The notes under the pieces are model-generated. The model saw only the letters and a program-made list of their open reading frames with translations. It made no database searches and had not been told where the DNA came from. From Nectonema munidae (taxonomy: Eukaryota; Nematomorpha; Nectonematoida; Nectonematidae): a DNA stretch of 64,000 bases. Below, piece after piece: positions 23,073 through 34,747 of the stretch (positions are counted from its first letter, which is position 1; every line of letters begins with the position of its first letter). The stretch spans positions 1-64,000 of the forward strand of contig JAUIRK010000337.1 of NCBI GenBank assembly GCA_030549495.1, written 5' to 3'. Position numbers and translations under genes: made by a program.

Positions 23073-23213
23073 TTTTGTGGCGTGTTTTCATCGAGAAGGC
23101 ACAATTGCGCCGCTTGTATCGAACTATGAGAAAGTAGGCTTGATGCGGGATCGAACCCAAGACTTTGAGTTATCGAAACGCAGTACCTAACCACCAACCT
23201 TACTCACGCCCCT
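23073..23213 (-). mobile_element. tRNA-derived SINE in arm A
   Basis: The minus strand begins GGGGCGTGAGTAAGGTTGGT (A-box-like), has B box GGTTCGATCCC, and then a tRNA-unrelated tail 'ttgtgccttctcgatgaaaa'. It ends in an A-rich tract. It is in the same place in both arms, so it predates the duplication. Confidence 0.8.
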
Positions 23214-26093
23214 TATTCCTTCCTTCTATTCTTGCCTATTCCTTCTTTTATTCGCTCTGCTGTTGTAAGTAAAATTCTTCTTCTTATGAAAGTTTTCACA
23301 CTCGTATAAAGGAGGTTAATGAGAATTACGTTTGACATACTCTATAGCAGAATTTACGTAACATTTTTAGTAAGTGATCACTTTGGGTAATATCAAATTT
23401 GCCATGACACATTGGCTGCCAGATTTTCATCAAACCGAGACAAAAATAATATTGAAAAAAGTCATGGAAAAATATTCTATTTCATATAACAAAATAATGG
23501 AATAAGACTTTGAAGTAAAATATGAGTTTTTATTCTAAAAATTCGATAAACAAACAATTTAGAGCTAAATTTTCCAAACTATTTGATTGACAGAATGAAA
23601 AACCGGGATTTTTCTAAATCCTCTGAGATTTTGTTAATCAGAACATCTGGCAATCCTATACCCCCCCCCCCCCTCACAACTTTTTATTTCACAAAAACAA
23701 ATATTTTTTAATAGATAAGGAGATTAAAATAAATTTTATTCAACAGATCATGATTAAATCGCTTGATAAATGGCACAGTAGGATGTTGCCTACTCTAATG
23801 AAAAAAATCAAGTTGAATACATTCCCTTCTTTATCTCGAGCACTTAATCCAGCCATAATAAAACGTTTTAAAACAAATGCCCGCGCAAACTGAGATACTC
23901 TATAACTAATGATTCTAATTCCAAACGTTCAATGAATTATGATTATTTGTCTTTGGCTGGAATGGAATACTCTAGAACGGGGTTTCTCAACGGTTGGCGA
24001 ATCGCCCGTTTCTTTGCCAAAATCGAATTGAGGTAGGCAATTTTTTTAGGAAACAGTTTGGTAAGCATAAACCAACATTCCAATATTTTCTCAAAAACTC
24101 ACTTTTTATATAAGAATGTAATGTAGTCCGAATTTGATTTACATTTTCTAATCATAAATCTCAACTGGAACATCACATAATTTTTATAATTAAGGATTTG
24201 TCTAAATTTAAAAAGAAGAATGGTTTAATGACTCCATTTTCTTGCAAAATGAAATCTTTAGAAGAATATTTTTAGGAAGATTATTTCAAACTTAATTAAA
24301 TGGAATGAAAAATTAACTTTCAAGTTTAAAAAAACGTTAACATTTCAGTATTTTTTTGCTTTTTAGTGGATGGTTTTTAAATTATTTACAATCTCATTGC
24401 CGATTTATAAAAAAGCATTGAAAAAATCAGCTCTAGAATCACAATAATAAACGAATTGCTTTGTAAAAGCTCGCTATTGCTTTCTTCATAAACGTACTTG
24501 AGCAAATGATGATGACTTTCGGAGATAAAGATAAATATTAGTTTTGAAAAAAAAGTATTGATGAATTAAATGTTGAAGATGAAGTTATCAATAGATGTTA
24601 ACGTTTTAACGAAAGAAAAGCGTAGCGATGAGGTATTATTTTAAAAATGTGAAGATAAGGAAGTTGTAGGCGACAATGATGTTATTTTGGAGGACAAAAA
24701 AACAAAGCAATGATGAAACATGATGGTCACTATATTCCATACATTTTTTATATCAAAGAGTTAATAACAGAAAATATAAAATGTAGTATTTTTAGTGAAA
24801 AAATAATTATTAATAATTGTAGATATTCCGTTTCGCAATCAATGAATAAACAATAAATTTTGGCAAGTATTGGCATGTATGCAGGATGCTTATTTAGTGG
24901 CTTATGCTTTCGAACATCTCTGCTTTTATTACAAAAATTTTTTCGTTCTTTACACCTGTTTTGCCCAAAGAGGTCACTCTTGTCAATTGCAATACTTGAT
25001 GGTACGTTCAATAGCGTAGTCAGAAATTGGTTACCCCTGACTACATCAATGTGGAGATTGACTTTCTTAGTTATGGAAAGTTAGCCTTGACCTCCAGCAA
25101 TTATTATCAAGAGATGGTCACCACTAATAAAATAGCGACCGACGAGCTAAAAAGCCTGAGAGCGTAAACCTGCATAACCTATCACAATAATTGAAGTAAA
25201 AAGGAAAAAAGAAGCATTAAAAAATTTCTTACCTTGGAAAAAGTTTTATTAGTTTCATTAAACTTTTTTAAGGAAGAAATAAAGAATGAATCGTTCAATA
25301 CTGAAGGTGATGTTGTGTTGCTCTCTTTTGAATTTCCGACATCTCCATCAATCAAAGTTACATTTAAATGTATAGATTTTTCTAAAGCTTCTAGATTTTC
25401 AACTTTGGGTTCATCTGCTAAATAGTGTGTTATGACATCCTTTTTTGTCTTAATACAAAAAAAGACAAGGAAAAAGTGTAGATTGAGGATCACGATCATC
25501 CTATAACATCCCAACTTTCATGTGAAGTAGTTTTGAGAATTGATTCATCAAACATTATAACCGCCAGTTCTATCTTTCCCATGCAGATAGACAATGGAAA
25601 AACGAGCGCGTATCCAACATCACACGATCTACAGACAGACATTTTATTCATCGTGCAGGCATTTAAAAAATGCGTAGACTCAGTTTCTAGCGTAACAACA
25701 TGTGTTCTACGTCTGATGAAGGCGAGTTTGAAGTGATGATAAATAGAAGCAATGCAAGTCACACAATAAAATTCACAATTCTTTTCCATGATGAAATATA
25801 TAATTGTTATATCCTCTTTTCTGCTATCCCCAGTGACAAAACGTTCTGTCTAATGACAAAGAAAGGAAAAGTGTCTATGGAACCAAATTTTAAAAAGTGA
25901 CCTTTTGATGAACTCAATTTTGAAGACTAAACCTATGCTTTCTTTTCAATGAAATTAAATATAATTATTAAGGCAGACATTTTTTGCATTTTTCACGACA
26001 CTGGATCAGAAGGATTCATCGAAGATGGATGAATTATGGATCGACAAATTCCATTTAGATGAAATTTTTCGTTTTAGATTTTTCCGTTTACAC

Positions 26094-26881
26094 CAGGGGT
26101 AGGCAAACTTTTTCATGTAAGGGCTGCATTGAGAATTTATACTTTTAAGTGGCTGCTTTACCCAATTTAAGACCAAGCAAAGCAGACGACTTTAGTAATT
26201 CCTATAATTCGATTTAACCCATTCACGACCAATGTTCCTATTTTGGAACATAAGTAATTTCATCTTCGTCTGCTTTTTTCAATGACTTTGAATATAAATC
26301 GTCTGCGTTTTTTTAGATATCGTCTGCTTTGCTTGGTCTTAAATTGGTTAAATTAGGAATTCGTCTGCGTTCCCTTTGGGAACATTGGTCGTAAATGGGT
26401 TAAATAAATAATATTTAAAATATGCAAGACTTATTTTTTGTTATTTAAAGTAATGTTATTTATTTAAAAACTTTTGAGCATATAAAAAAACTTTGATCAT
26501 CATAATTTTAATTTTTAAGGTACATTTATTAAAACATATGTGATAAAATGCAATATTGTGAAAATATTTTTAATTTTAAAACTATTCTGTTAAAATAATT
26601 ACCAAGTCCAATTTTTTTATACATTTAAAACAATAAATATAATTCAAAAGTAAATATAATCTTCAAAAATTAAAATACATAACTCAACTAAGAAAAAGTA
26701 AAAACAGGAGAAAAAAGGAAGTAACGTTGGCCAAAAGACTTTTAGGAATAATGGTATAACATTAACATCTCTAATTTTTTAATTGATAAATTTTTTCGGA
26801 TTAATGATGGTAAATTAACTGTGAATCGACCTATATAACTTTGTCTTAGCGGGCCGCAGAAAAATAGTTTGCCAACATATG
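26094..26881 (+). mobile_element. Non-autonomous hAT element at inner edge of arm A
   Basis: Starts CAGGGGTAGGCAAACTTTTT and ends 'agtttgccaaca', a typical hAT end pair; the flanks GTTTACAC and GTTTTGAC could be a degraded 8-bp duplication. No transposase gene. Its mirror copy in arm B is split by the BED-type hAT. A MITE cluster has inserted in the arm A copy only. Confidence 0.75.
26157..26403. repeat. Interleaved piggyBac-type MITEs (TTAA ends)
   Basis: One inverted pair is CCCAATTTAAGACCAAGC (26161) with its complement at about 26330-26347. A second is CCCATTCACGACCAATGTTC (26218) with its complement ending at 26399. TTAA flanks the second pair (26214-26217 and 26400-26403). The two pairs overlap without nesting. 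The core has several 'tcgtctgc' words. Absent from the arm B copy, so it was inserted after the duplication or lost from arm B. Confidence 0.65.
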
Positions 26882-26889
26882 GTTTTGAC

Positions 26890-27290
26890 CAATTCCAAAA
26901 AGACAATTCCTATACTTAGATGAACTTTTTTCTTTTTAGAGTATTCATAATATCAGTTTTGTATTCACTAATTATTATCTAACAAAGAAACTAACTAAAA
27001 TATAATTAACCAACTTCATTTGTCCTATGGAATTCGTCTAAACTGAATGATTTTTGTCTAAATGGGATTCATCCATTAGAACTTGTTCATCTGGGATGGC
27101 ACCTCCTCAAGAGCAACCAACTAAATGCGAGTTTTGAAGCAGAATTGCTAGATCGTGTGCTTTTTCACGATATTTTCACTTTTTAGAATTCTATGCTACT
27201 AAATTTTAAATTTTAGTAAAGATTTTGATATTCAAAAATTCTTCTTTCAAAAAAAGGCCTGCGGTGGGTTCAATGTACTATAAAACTAAC
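26890..27290. other. Gap, no gene seen
   Basis: AT-rich unique DNA between the arm A inner edge and the next hAT element. I see no coding or repeat signal. Confidence 0.5.
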
Positions 27291-27984
27291 CTTTAGAGCA
27301 GGGTTTCTCAACCAGTGGTGCATGCACCACTTGTGGTGCGAGAACTCTTTCCGAGTGGTGCGAGGAGATATTTTCAAAAAACCAAAATTTTGAATTTTAT
27401 GAAAATTTTGATCAAAAATTTTTTTTAAATATTTTTTTGATGAACTTCTGAAATAACAATAATTTTTATAGAACACGATAAAATGATTACTACTCATATT
27501 GATTTTTGATGTGCGCAAAAAGGCGATAAGTTTTTCCTTTTTTATGTGTTTATGCCAAAAATTCAAGTCATAAATGTGTATCATGATATTATTATTATTA
27601 TTGTGCAAATTGGAATGTTAATAACCTATCTTCTTCTCCTGTATATAAAAAGTTTTAGCGTGTTGTACATGACATGTTGCATACAAGAATTTTATTATTA
27701 TCTTACTTTTCATTTCATTCCATTCATCTGCGTGATTAATCGTCTGCCACACTGAAAATTTTTTCGCCTGCCCTGTTTCATTTGCATAAAGAATTTTTTC
27801 TCTCCCTTTCTCCAGTAAAAGTATCTCTTCTTTATTTTTTCAACATTTTTAATTGGAAACCTTAATTTGCAAATTTTATCAAATTTACCGTTCATAAAAA
27901 TAAAACGAAAATCTTTTATTTCCAGACAAAATATATAAAATAAAATTACGTAAAAAATGTCAACAAAAAGAAATTAGAATGAGA

Positions 27985-29789
27985 GTTATGTTGAATTCGG
28001 ATTCACCCTCACAATCGATAAAGAAGGGCTTCTTGATCGACCACAATGTATACTTTGCAATGTAGTGTTTTCCAACTCCAATTTGAAGCCATCAAAACTG
28101 AAAGAACACTTTCAAAAGCAACATTGAGGGGTAAAACAGGGTAAACTGCTAAAGATTTGAAAGCTAAAAGAAAGAAATTTGATCAAGTAGGCAAAATAAC
28201 TTCTTTTGGATTTCTAAAAACCCATAAGCTTCATATTCCGTTGCTTACCAAGTTTCCAGATGCAAAAAGCCTTACACAATTGCTGAGGATTTAATAAAAC
28301 CATGTGCCATAGAAATGGCTAAAATCCTCATTAGAGGAAGCCGTTAAAAGTTTTCAAAAAGTATCCCTTTCAAATGATACCATTCACGATAGAATTTATG
28401 ATATAAGTGAAGATATTTTGGATCAAATAGTGACATACATAAATGATAGTCCACTCAAAGTAAGTATACAGCTTGATGAGTCTACTGATGTTTATAATTA
28501 TAGCGAGTTACTCGTTATGGTAAGATACATCAAAAAGAGCAAAATTAAAGAAAATTTTCTGTTTTGTGAAGCACTGAAAAAACAACAAAGGCTAAAGATA
28601 TTCATGAGATGGTCTTGTTGGTTTTTCAACAAACAAAATATTCCATTGGAAAAAACGGTTCAATTTGCACAGATGGTGCACCCATGATGCTGGTAACAAA
28701 TCTGGATTTGGAGAGTTAATGAAAAAAGATGTTCCAGATTTGAAGATCACCCATTGTTTTTAACATCGATATTCACTAGCAACTAAGTGTTTGCTTTCCA
28801 GTCTGAAACAAACACTAATACTTGTGTCAAAATTGTCAACTATATACGTACTCGTGGCCTCAATCATCGATTGTTTCAAGCATTATGTGGGGAAATGGGT
28901 CAACAACAAACTTTACTTCTCTACCACACAGAGGTTAGATGGCTTTCTAGGGGTTTGGCTTTAACGAGAGTTTTCGAATTGAAAAATGAGTTAAATCTTT
29001 TTTTACAAGATCAATCACATAAACTTCAAGGCGTCTTTGAAGACAATGACTTCATAATAAAGTTGGCTTATCTTACTGATATTTTCTCATCCTTGAATGA
29101 AGTTAATCTTGTTTTGCAGGGTAAAGGTGTCACAATAATAAAAGTCAAACAAAAAATAAGCTCATTCAGAGAAAAACTTCAATTATGGGTTTCTAGATTT
29201 GATAAAGGAAATTTCACAAATTTTCCCTGTTTGGCAAAATCTCTCAATGATAATAATATTTCATTGGAAAGCGAATTAGTTGACAGTTTCAAAAATCATT
29301 TGAATATGCTGTCTGATTCTTTCCACAACTACTTTTCGACAGGTGAACTAGAAAAAAATGAAGTTTGGATTTTGAATCCATATTTACCAAATTTCGACTC
29401 TGTCGATGATGAAAATCATTTTAAGGATCAACTCATTGAACTGAGAAATTATTAAGAATCTGAAATCCTTTTTTAAAGTTTGTCTCTCGAGGAGTCTTTG
29501 GGAATACCAATTGTCCTATCATCATGCATTATCGAAAAAAGCTCTCGAAGTTCTTTTGCCATTTTCCACAACATATTTGTGTGAGCAAGGTTTTTCCACT
29601 TTGGTACAAATCAAAACAAAAGCAAGAAATCGTCTTAATGTTGCAAGTGATATGCGCATCGCTTTGAGTACAAATTTGTCGAGATTTCATTCACTCATTA
29701 ACCCATTAAGTACCATAAAAATCAGAAGATATTTTAAAAAACGCAGACGATTTATATTCAAAGACATTGAAAAAAGCAGACGAAGATGA
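27985..29789 (+). pseudogene. hAT transposase of the ZBED5/SCAND3-like group, broken
   Basis: A BED-type finger is readable at about 27990-28125 (PQCILCNVVFSN and KLKEHFQKQH). Next is SIQLDESTDV (28450-28485), holding the first catalytic aspartate region. The long middle frame 28787-29455 includes TEVRWLSRGLALTRVFELKN, typical of this group. The C-terminal dimerisation part is at 29511-29700 (PFSTTYLCEQGFSTLVQIK). Several frameshifts and stops separate the pieces, and the MITE has replaced the last codons, so the gene is dead though the middle is well preserved. Confidence 0.85.
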
Positions 29790-29831
29790 AATTACTTATG
29801 TTCCCAAATGGGAACATTGGGACTTAATGGG
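29702..29831. repeat. piggyBac-type MITE, 130 bp, TTAA flanked
   Basis: TTAA at 29698-29701 and 29832-29835 with ends CCCATTAAGTACCA and TTGGGACTTAATGGG. The interior has 'cgcagacga' and 'gcagacgaagatgaaattac', shared with 26157-26403. Inserted in the last exon of the hAT remnant. Confidence 0.85.
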
Positions 29832-30085
29832 TTAATAAAAAGAAACAACAGAAAAGTCATTGATTAATTATAAAAATTTGAATTTTAAAAAAAAAATATA
29901 CGTTTTTTTTGTTGAATAAATTGTTAAAAAAAAAATTGTTGGAGTGGTGCATGGGAAAAAAAAAATTTTAATGGTGCAAGCTGAAAAAGGGTTAAGAAAC
30001 ACTGCTTTAGAGTATTAACGATATTTAAAGAAAATTTTTTTCTCCTTTGTATCACCCCTTGTTTCATCCTTCCTAGGGCTTTTAG

Positions 30086-30215
30086 TAGGCGTGGCTAGTG
30101 TTGGCTAGATGCGTGGACTTGCATCTGAGAGTCTCGGGTTCGAATCTCGCTTGAACCCTCAATATAATAGTTCACAAGAGGTGAAATCAGTGCCTTCTCG
30201 ATAAAAAAAACCCCA
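30086..30215 (+). mobile_element. tRNA-derived SINE, second type
   Basis: A-box-like TGGCTAGTGTTGG, B box GGTTCGAATC, then 'cagtgccttctcgataaaaa'. The tail matches the tail of the SINE in the arms although the tRNA-like heads differ. Confidence 0.7.
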
Positions 30216-30534
30216 AGACCTCTTTACCTTTAGCACATTTCCTACTTTACAACTTTTTAATTAAATAACAAAAATTTATTTGGAAAAGTTAAACTTTTAT
30301 TTTAGATTTTCTTTAATTTTTGTTGGCACAACATTTTTTATAGGAACATCTTTGTGTTGCGCTAATGTTCTTCTAAACATAAGGTCCAAATAACAGCATT
30401 ACATTTATTCTATGTACATTTGATCGGTTTATTGAATAAAATCTAGAGTTAATATTTTTACAATAATTTCTGCCACCTTTGTAAAGCAGTTTTCTGATCT
30501 ACTACCTCAAAATCCACAGATTATTAAATCTTGT

Positions 30535-30890
30535 CTTTTTTATTAAATAATGCTTTGCTATGTGTCCCAAAAGTAAAACATTGAAAAAGTAAAAGACATC
30601 CTTTTTGAATATTTATTATATTTTCTCCTTCTTCAAACTCAATTCCATAATATTATTTTGTAAAATAGAACTTGAAGCAACCATTTGGGGGATCTATGTC
30701 AATTAGTGGTTTAATTGGTGTAATTAATGATTCTTTTGTTAAAAAAAATTCGTCAAAAGTCCCTACCCAATATATTCTCTTATTAACATATTTAGTTTTG
30801 AGTTTTGATATAAGAAGGCAATAGTTTTCTTTTTCTTTATCAAACTCAAAGTAATTTATAATTTTTTTTTAAACGTTTAAAATTTTTATT
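30535..30890 (-). pseudogene. Unrecognised broken coding remnant
   Basis: The minus strand carries a readable run of protein-like sequence, for example KRIYWVGTFDEFFLTKESL and PLIDIDPPNGCFKFYFTK. Its composition is clearly less random than the surrounding DNA. It is interrupted. I recognise no family; a transposon or an old foreign gene are possible. Confidence 0.3.
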
Positions 30891-30980
30891 TAATTTTTGT
30901 TCAATCAAAACACGGTTATTAGTATACAATATATTATCCAATAGTACTTCATGGATCTGGACCTTTTTTCTAATTAACTC

Positions 30981-31205
30981 TATAAGTGATGGGGGCCATT
31001 TTAGACCCCTCCCCTGAACTAAGATTTCTATTATACAAAATTGGCTGAATTATATTACTTTGTGACTTTTCCTAAAATCGTTAGCTGCATCTTTTGTTAC
31101 TATTTTCACGGTAGTTGTATGACCCTATGATGTCAAAAATTGTCAATCAAAATTAAATATACATTTTAAATTTATATAGCTTATAACTTAGTGTTTACAT
31201 TAGAT
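30981..31205. repeat. Satellite-bearing dispersed repeat, copy 4 (head only)
   Basis: 'acaaaattggctgaattata', 'cttttcctaaaatcgttagc' and 'aattgtcaatcaaaattaaa' match the heads of copies 2 and 3. It stops before the first tandem block, so only about 200 bp remain. Confidence 0.7.
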
Positions 31206-31207
31206 TA

Positions 31208-31665
31208 AGGTGACCAGATTTTAACATCGGTAAAGCAGGACACCATTAACATGGGGTTCTTGATTAAAAATTTGGTCTATATGGAGCAACAAAAAATTTC
31301 ATAGAACGCAAAAATAATATTGTAATATATTTTTTCAAACATAAGTACAATTTACAAATTTAATACATTAAAAAATATGTATAGTATTATTTATTATTTG
31401 GCATATTTCTCTTTTGAGTGAATTCTTTTTAGTAGATTGCTATCGTTGTTTAACAAATCATGAAATTTTTCACAGGGATATTGGCATTTTTCTGATGTCC
31501 ATACTTTATTCACCGTAGAAAAAACACGTTCAGTGGCAGCATTAGTTCCTGGTAAGGACAGTGCATATTCCAATATCTTTAGTGCATTATTGTGTTGAAT
31601 ATGGTTCGCTTCAAAATAATGAAATGCTTCCAACCATTTGTTCTCTATCGTGATTTTCGCTGATG
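31208..31665 (-). pseudogene. hAT transposase C-terminal fragment
   Basis: Minus-strand frame 31394-31633 contains ALSLPGTNAATERVFSTVNK, the hAT dimerisation motif. 'aaggtgaccagattttaaca' near 31206 resembles a hAT end (GGTGACCA). The catalytic core is missing, so this is a 3' fragment of an element different from the one at 27299. Confidence 0.7.
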
Positions 31666-31864
31666 CCCAAATTTAATCCTTTCATTATCAATATATGTAA
31701 CATTATCCTCTAATGTTATTATGATATTATAATGCATTTGTTATTATGCAAATGACATTCAATTAACACCTTTCAATGCACGCACTATCCTCTAATATGT
31801 ACTGTTAATATTCAATCTCCAAGTCACAATTACATTTATAACACCTTTAATATATATGTAAATA

Positions 31865-32030
31865 AAGAAAGCGAGGCGTCACTTCTTTAGTTCTTCACCG
31901 TCATCAACAAAGGCTATCAATGAGCCAGAGAAAAAGTGAAGATTGAAGACCTCTGCCAATTCACCGTTATCATCGACAAAAGGCTATCAATGAGCCAAGA
32001 AGACTGAAGATCTCTACCAACTTTTATTAA
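31865..32030. repeat. Short tandem duplication of about 75 bp
   Basis: 'aaaggctatcaatgagcca' and 'aagactgaagat'-type words occur twice (about 31885-31960 and 31965-32030). No coding meaning. Confidence 0.5.
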
Positions 32031-32135
32031 TATAATAAAATTATATCATCAATTACACTTCAACGTAACAATATATTTTTTAATAAAGATACCTCATTAA
32101 AAAATCATTTTCGGAAATATTACTATACGGAAATT

Positions 32136-32364
32136 TTGAGTAATATAATTGATATTGATATTGATTTTGCATGCCTATTGTGTAAATCCACGGTTCGCCA
32201 CTGTACACAATCAAGCAGCTCTTTTTCAAAAAGCTATATAAAACTTATTGAAGGTGACAAAATTTCGGTGATCAAAGTCGCAAATGAAGTTAATAATTTA
32301 AATTTTCAATGCCATGAGCAGTTAGAAAATGATTTCCTCCCGTTAATTATTCGTAATAGTATAA
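32136..32364 (+). pseudogene. Unrecognised ORF cut by a hAT end
   Basis: The frame from 32136 reads FACLLCKSTVRHCTQ and then a mixed polar stretch, and runs into the hAT end CAGTGGCGAACCG at 32368. I know no family for it. The paired cysteines could be chance. Confidence 0.2.
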
Positions 32365-32367
32365 ACC

Positions 32368-33038
32368 AGTGGCGAACCGTGAATTTACCCAATAGGCGGC
32401 ATGCAAAATCAAAATTGTAGTAAACCTTAAAATTTTTTTATATTGTTTAGAAAACACTATACAAAAATGTCATTATTCAAAAAAAAATGATAATACAAAA
32501 AAAAATTTGAAAAAAATTTATTTAAATTGAAAATCGATTCTTCTTGCTTTTCGGCAGTACTCATCAATTACATCAGAAAAAAAATTTCCTTTTTCTCCAT
32601 CAATTTTTTGAGTAATTTTTTTTCAATGGATAGCAAATCTAATTTAGAAAGTCTTTCTTCTCCTTGGGTATTTCGAAGATAGCTCTTAATTCTTTTAAGA
32701 GTTGAAAAGGATCTCTCAACATTAGAAGTTGTTATAGGAATAGTTGAAACTAAGTTAAGTAACTTAAATACATGATTTAAACTTACATGTAAATCATTTT
32801 TAATGAAGAATTCAATAAACTCACTTTTATTTATTAAAGAAAAATTTTGGTGAGTGTATAAAACATAGAGTTTCGAACGAAGATGAGAAAATTGAAAAAA
32901 GGTTTTGTTATTTTCTTCGAGGGAGTTAAATGCTTCTTCAGGAAAATGCACAGAGTATTTGCAAAACTTTTTACAATCTAGCAATTCAATACATTTTACT
33001 TTTTCCAAAAATTGAAAGCGTTCTTTGATTTGCATCAA
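32368..33038 (-). pseudogene. hAT transposase 3' fragment (ZMYM1/HAT-dimer type)
   Basis: Minus-strand frame 32568-33038, 156 codons, contains LVSTIPITTSNVERSFSTLK followed by RIKSYLRN and ends near KLDLLSIEKK, the hAT C-terminal dimerisation domain of the TTF-finger group. The outer end CAGTGGCGAACCG (32368) is a hAT-like terminus. The N-terminal half is missing and the fragment abuts a piggyBac remnant at 33038. Confidence 0.8.
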
Positions 33039-34554
33039 TATTTTATCGAAAATGTTCTTGAACTTTTCAGCGGAACTTCTTTTCTAAATTTGTTGATAGT
33101 GCCAATCAAAGTAAGGTCCAGCTTTATCAGTTCTTTTGCAAGGCTGTGAGAGGTGAAGTAGCGATCTATCACTATATCCCTGGCGATGTTAGTAAAATGT
33201 TTGACGAGCTCTAGGACAATTTCTTGTGACAAATTTTTTGTTCCTCAGACCATTTTCATTTTTCTCACAATAATTTTTTGAAGTCAGATATTCCTGTTGA
33301 GGCTTCGTAACACCAAAAAATTTTAATGACATATTTTCTTGGCTTATTAGAAATGAAAGTTTTCCAACGTATGTGACATCTGTAGCCATAAAGTTGTTCA
33401 TCTACAGTAAGTGTACTTTCTGGGACCAAACATCGCAACAAACTTCTTTGCTACATAGTCCACAACTCTCTGGATGCAGCCAACTTATCAAGATGTTTCT
33501 TTTTTCTCGATTTCTAAAATTATCGAATCTCAGGCATCTGAGAAAAAAATTTAATCTCTGATTCCCAATAGTCGCTATATAAAAAGGCTTACTGTCGTTA
33601 GGAGACCACAAATTTTAAAGCAAAGACATGTTGTCACGATCCATAGCGCTTCTAATGACTATAGCATAATATGCCTTCAATTCATCGAGAGAAAACAGTT
33701 TCATGAATGATGGGTATGAATTTTTGATGAAGGTATTTTCCTATAACATCATTAAACTTTTGGTTTGTAAAAATACTACAAATAGGCCGAGGTACTCTTT
33801 CAATATGTTTCTTGAGAAGGGTATATTATTTTTCTTGATCGAACTATCGGTGGAACTTTAATATAAATTATATCGCCACATCTGATTTAATGGTTTGGAA
33901 AATCTTCGTGATCTATTCTCTTTTATTTTATCTTCATAGTCATCATCGTCAACATCATGGAAATCACTGTCACCATATTCTTCATAGTCATAATCATAAC
34001 CATTTTGCTCTATAAAAATGTCTATTTTTCCATCATCAACAAACTATTTCTCCATCTCTCCATCATCAAACTTTTCTATACCAAGTGAAGAATTGGATAC
34101 ATCCACTTCATTTTCAAAATTTTCGCTTTCACTAGCATCACTTTCTTCGATTGTAGATAATAGGGCATTTGTTAACAAAAATGAAGCTCTTTTACTTTTT
34201 CCCATTTTATGGAGCAAAGAATAAATTTATGCATAAAGCAGTAAAAATAAGTGTACGTAAAGTAGTGACGACATCTTTGGAGAAAAAATTGAAAAAAGTG
34301 TGAGAGTATGTATGCTTGAATGTCTTATGTTATAATACAAATGCTATACTACAAAATGGAGTAGTTTGTACGTGAGATGGAAAAGAAGCAATTGTGATGA
34401 AACGAAAACACATGTTGAAAAGTAATACATCAAAAGGAAAAACCAATATTATATTGCTTCAGAGTTCTCATTATAATTGAATATGATATAAGTATCTGTT
34501 TCAGGTCGTCAAGTGAGTATTACTCCATTTTCGAGTAGCGTGTACAGTTGAGGG
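33039..34554 (-). pseudogene. Second piggyBac element, degraded and truncated
   Basis: Minus strand. Readable pieces, in coding order, are an acidic N-terminus (about 34200-33880), NDSKPFYIATIGNQRLNFFL (33595-33540), TVDEQLYGYR (around 33400, first catalytic aspartate kept) and DIVIDRYFTSHSLAKELIK (33170-33120, second aspartate kept). Several frameshifts and stops break it, and the part with the third aspartate is lost at the hAT junction. The start-side end GAGGG-TTAA is at 34550-34558 with a relic of the ACTACAAAATG subterminal word near 34350. It is an older relative of the element at 6409-8709. Confidence 0.8.
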
Positions 34555-34670
34555 TTAAATTCTGAGCTCTCTGAAAAAAAGTTTTTTTCAAACATAGATT
34601 GCAGAAAATGAATTTCTGATAAAAGTACGAGCATAGAATGAAAAGCAAAATTAGATACCATATAAAGCAG

Positions 34671-34715
34671 GGGTTCCCAAACTTATTCTTATTATTCCCC
34701 CCCCCCCCCCCCCAC
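34671..34715 (+). repeat. hAT-like terminus followed by poly-C
   Basis: CAGGGGTTCCCAAACTTATT is a common form of hAT end. It runs into a long C tract. No partner end was located nearby. Confidence 0.35.
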
Positions 34716-34747
34716 ATGACTTAATCAAATAATTAAATTGAAAGTTT

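Larger units (their letters stand above)
16267..25499 (-). pseudogene. Fibrinogen-related protein gene, arm A copy, interrupted
   Basis: Mirror of the arm B gene. The inferred exons are 25233-25499 (signal peptide and N-glycosylation-rich start), 22178-22247, 19662-19957, and 16267-17624 (coiled coil plus fibrinogen C-terminal domain). The last exon has an in-frame TAA at about 17334 (SSKQ then stop) where arm B has arginine, which would remove the whole fibrinogen domain. Downstream of the stop, about 8 of 328 residues differ from arm B, and upstream in that exon none do. Splice sites look the same as in arm B. It is probably a young pseudogene, unless the stop is a sequencing error. Confidence 0.8.
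16178..26881 (-). repeat. Arm A of a head-to-head inverted duplication
   Basis: Reverse-complement match to arm B (36245-53133). The four recognised exons have identical lengths in both arms (267, 70, 296 and 1358 bp), and introns, a SINE, a poly-C tract and a hAT MITE are all shared. Similarity ends outside at 'acttaaatttatttaaacgg' (near 16180) and inside at the end of the hAT MITE (about 26881). The spacer is about 9.4 kb. Just outside the outer edge, 16125-16165 has small ACGACC/GGTCGT inverted repeats. Confidence 0.95.
27299..30004 (+). mobile_element. hAT transposon with perfect 8-bp target duplication
   Basis: CTTTAGAG lies directly outside both ends (27291-27298 and 30005-30012). The ends are CAGGGTTTCTCAACC and GGGTTAAGAAACACTG, imperfect hAT inverted repeats, and both subterminal regions carry GTGGTGC words. 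It contains the transposase remnant at 27985-29700 and a short TTAA-flanked MITE at 29702-29831. Length 2706 bp including the MITE. Confidence 0.9.

Noticed and set aside
23073-23213. Possible functional tRNA gene because of A and B boxes
   Set aside because: No cloverleaf can be drawn; the tRNA-unrelated tail and A-rich end identify a SINE.
24748-25011. 87-codon frame in intron 1, also seen in arm B at 40233-40433
   Set aside because: It is conserved only because the arms are duplicates. It has no recognisable domain, and splice signals around it are unconvincing.
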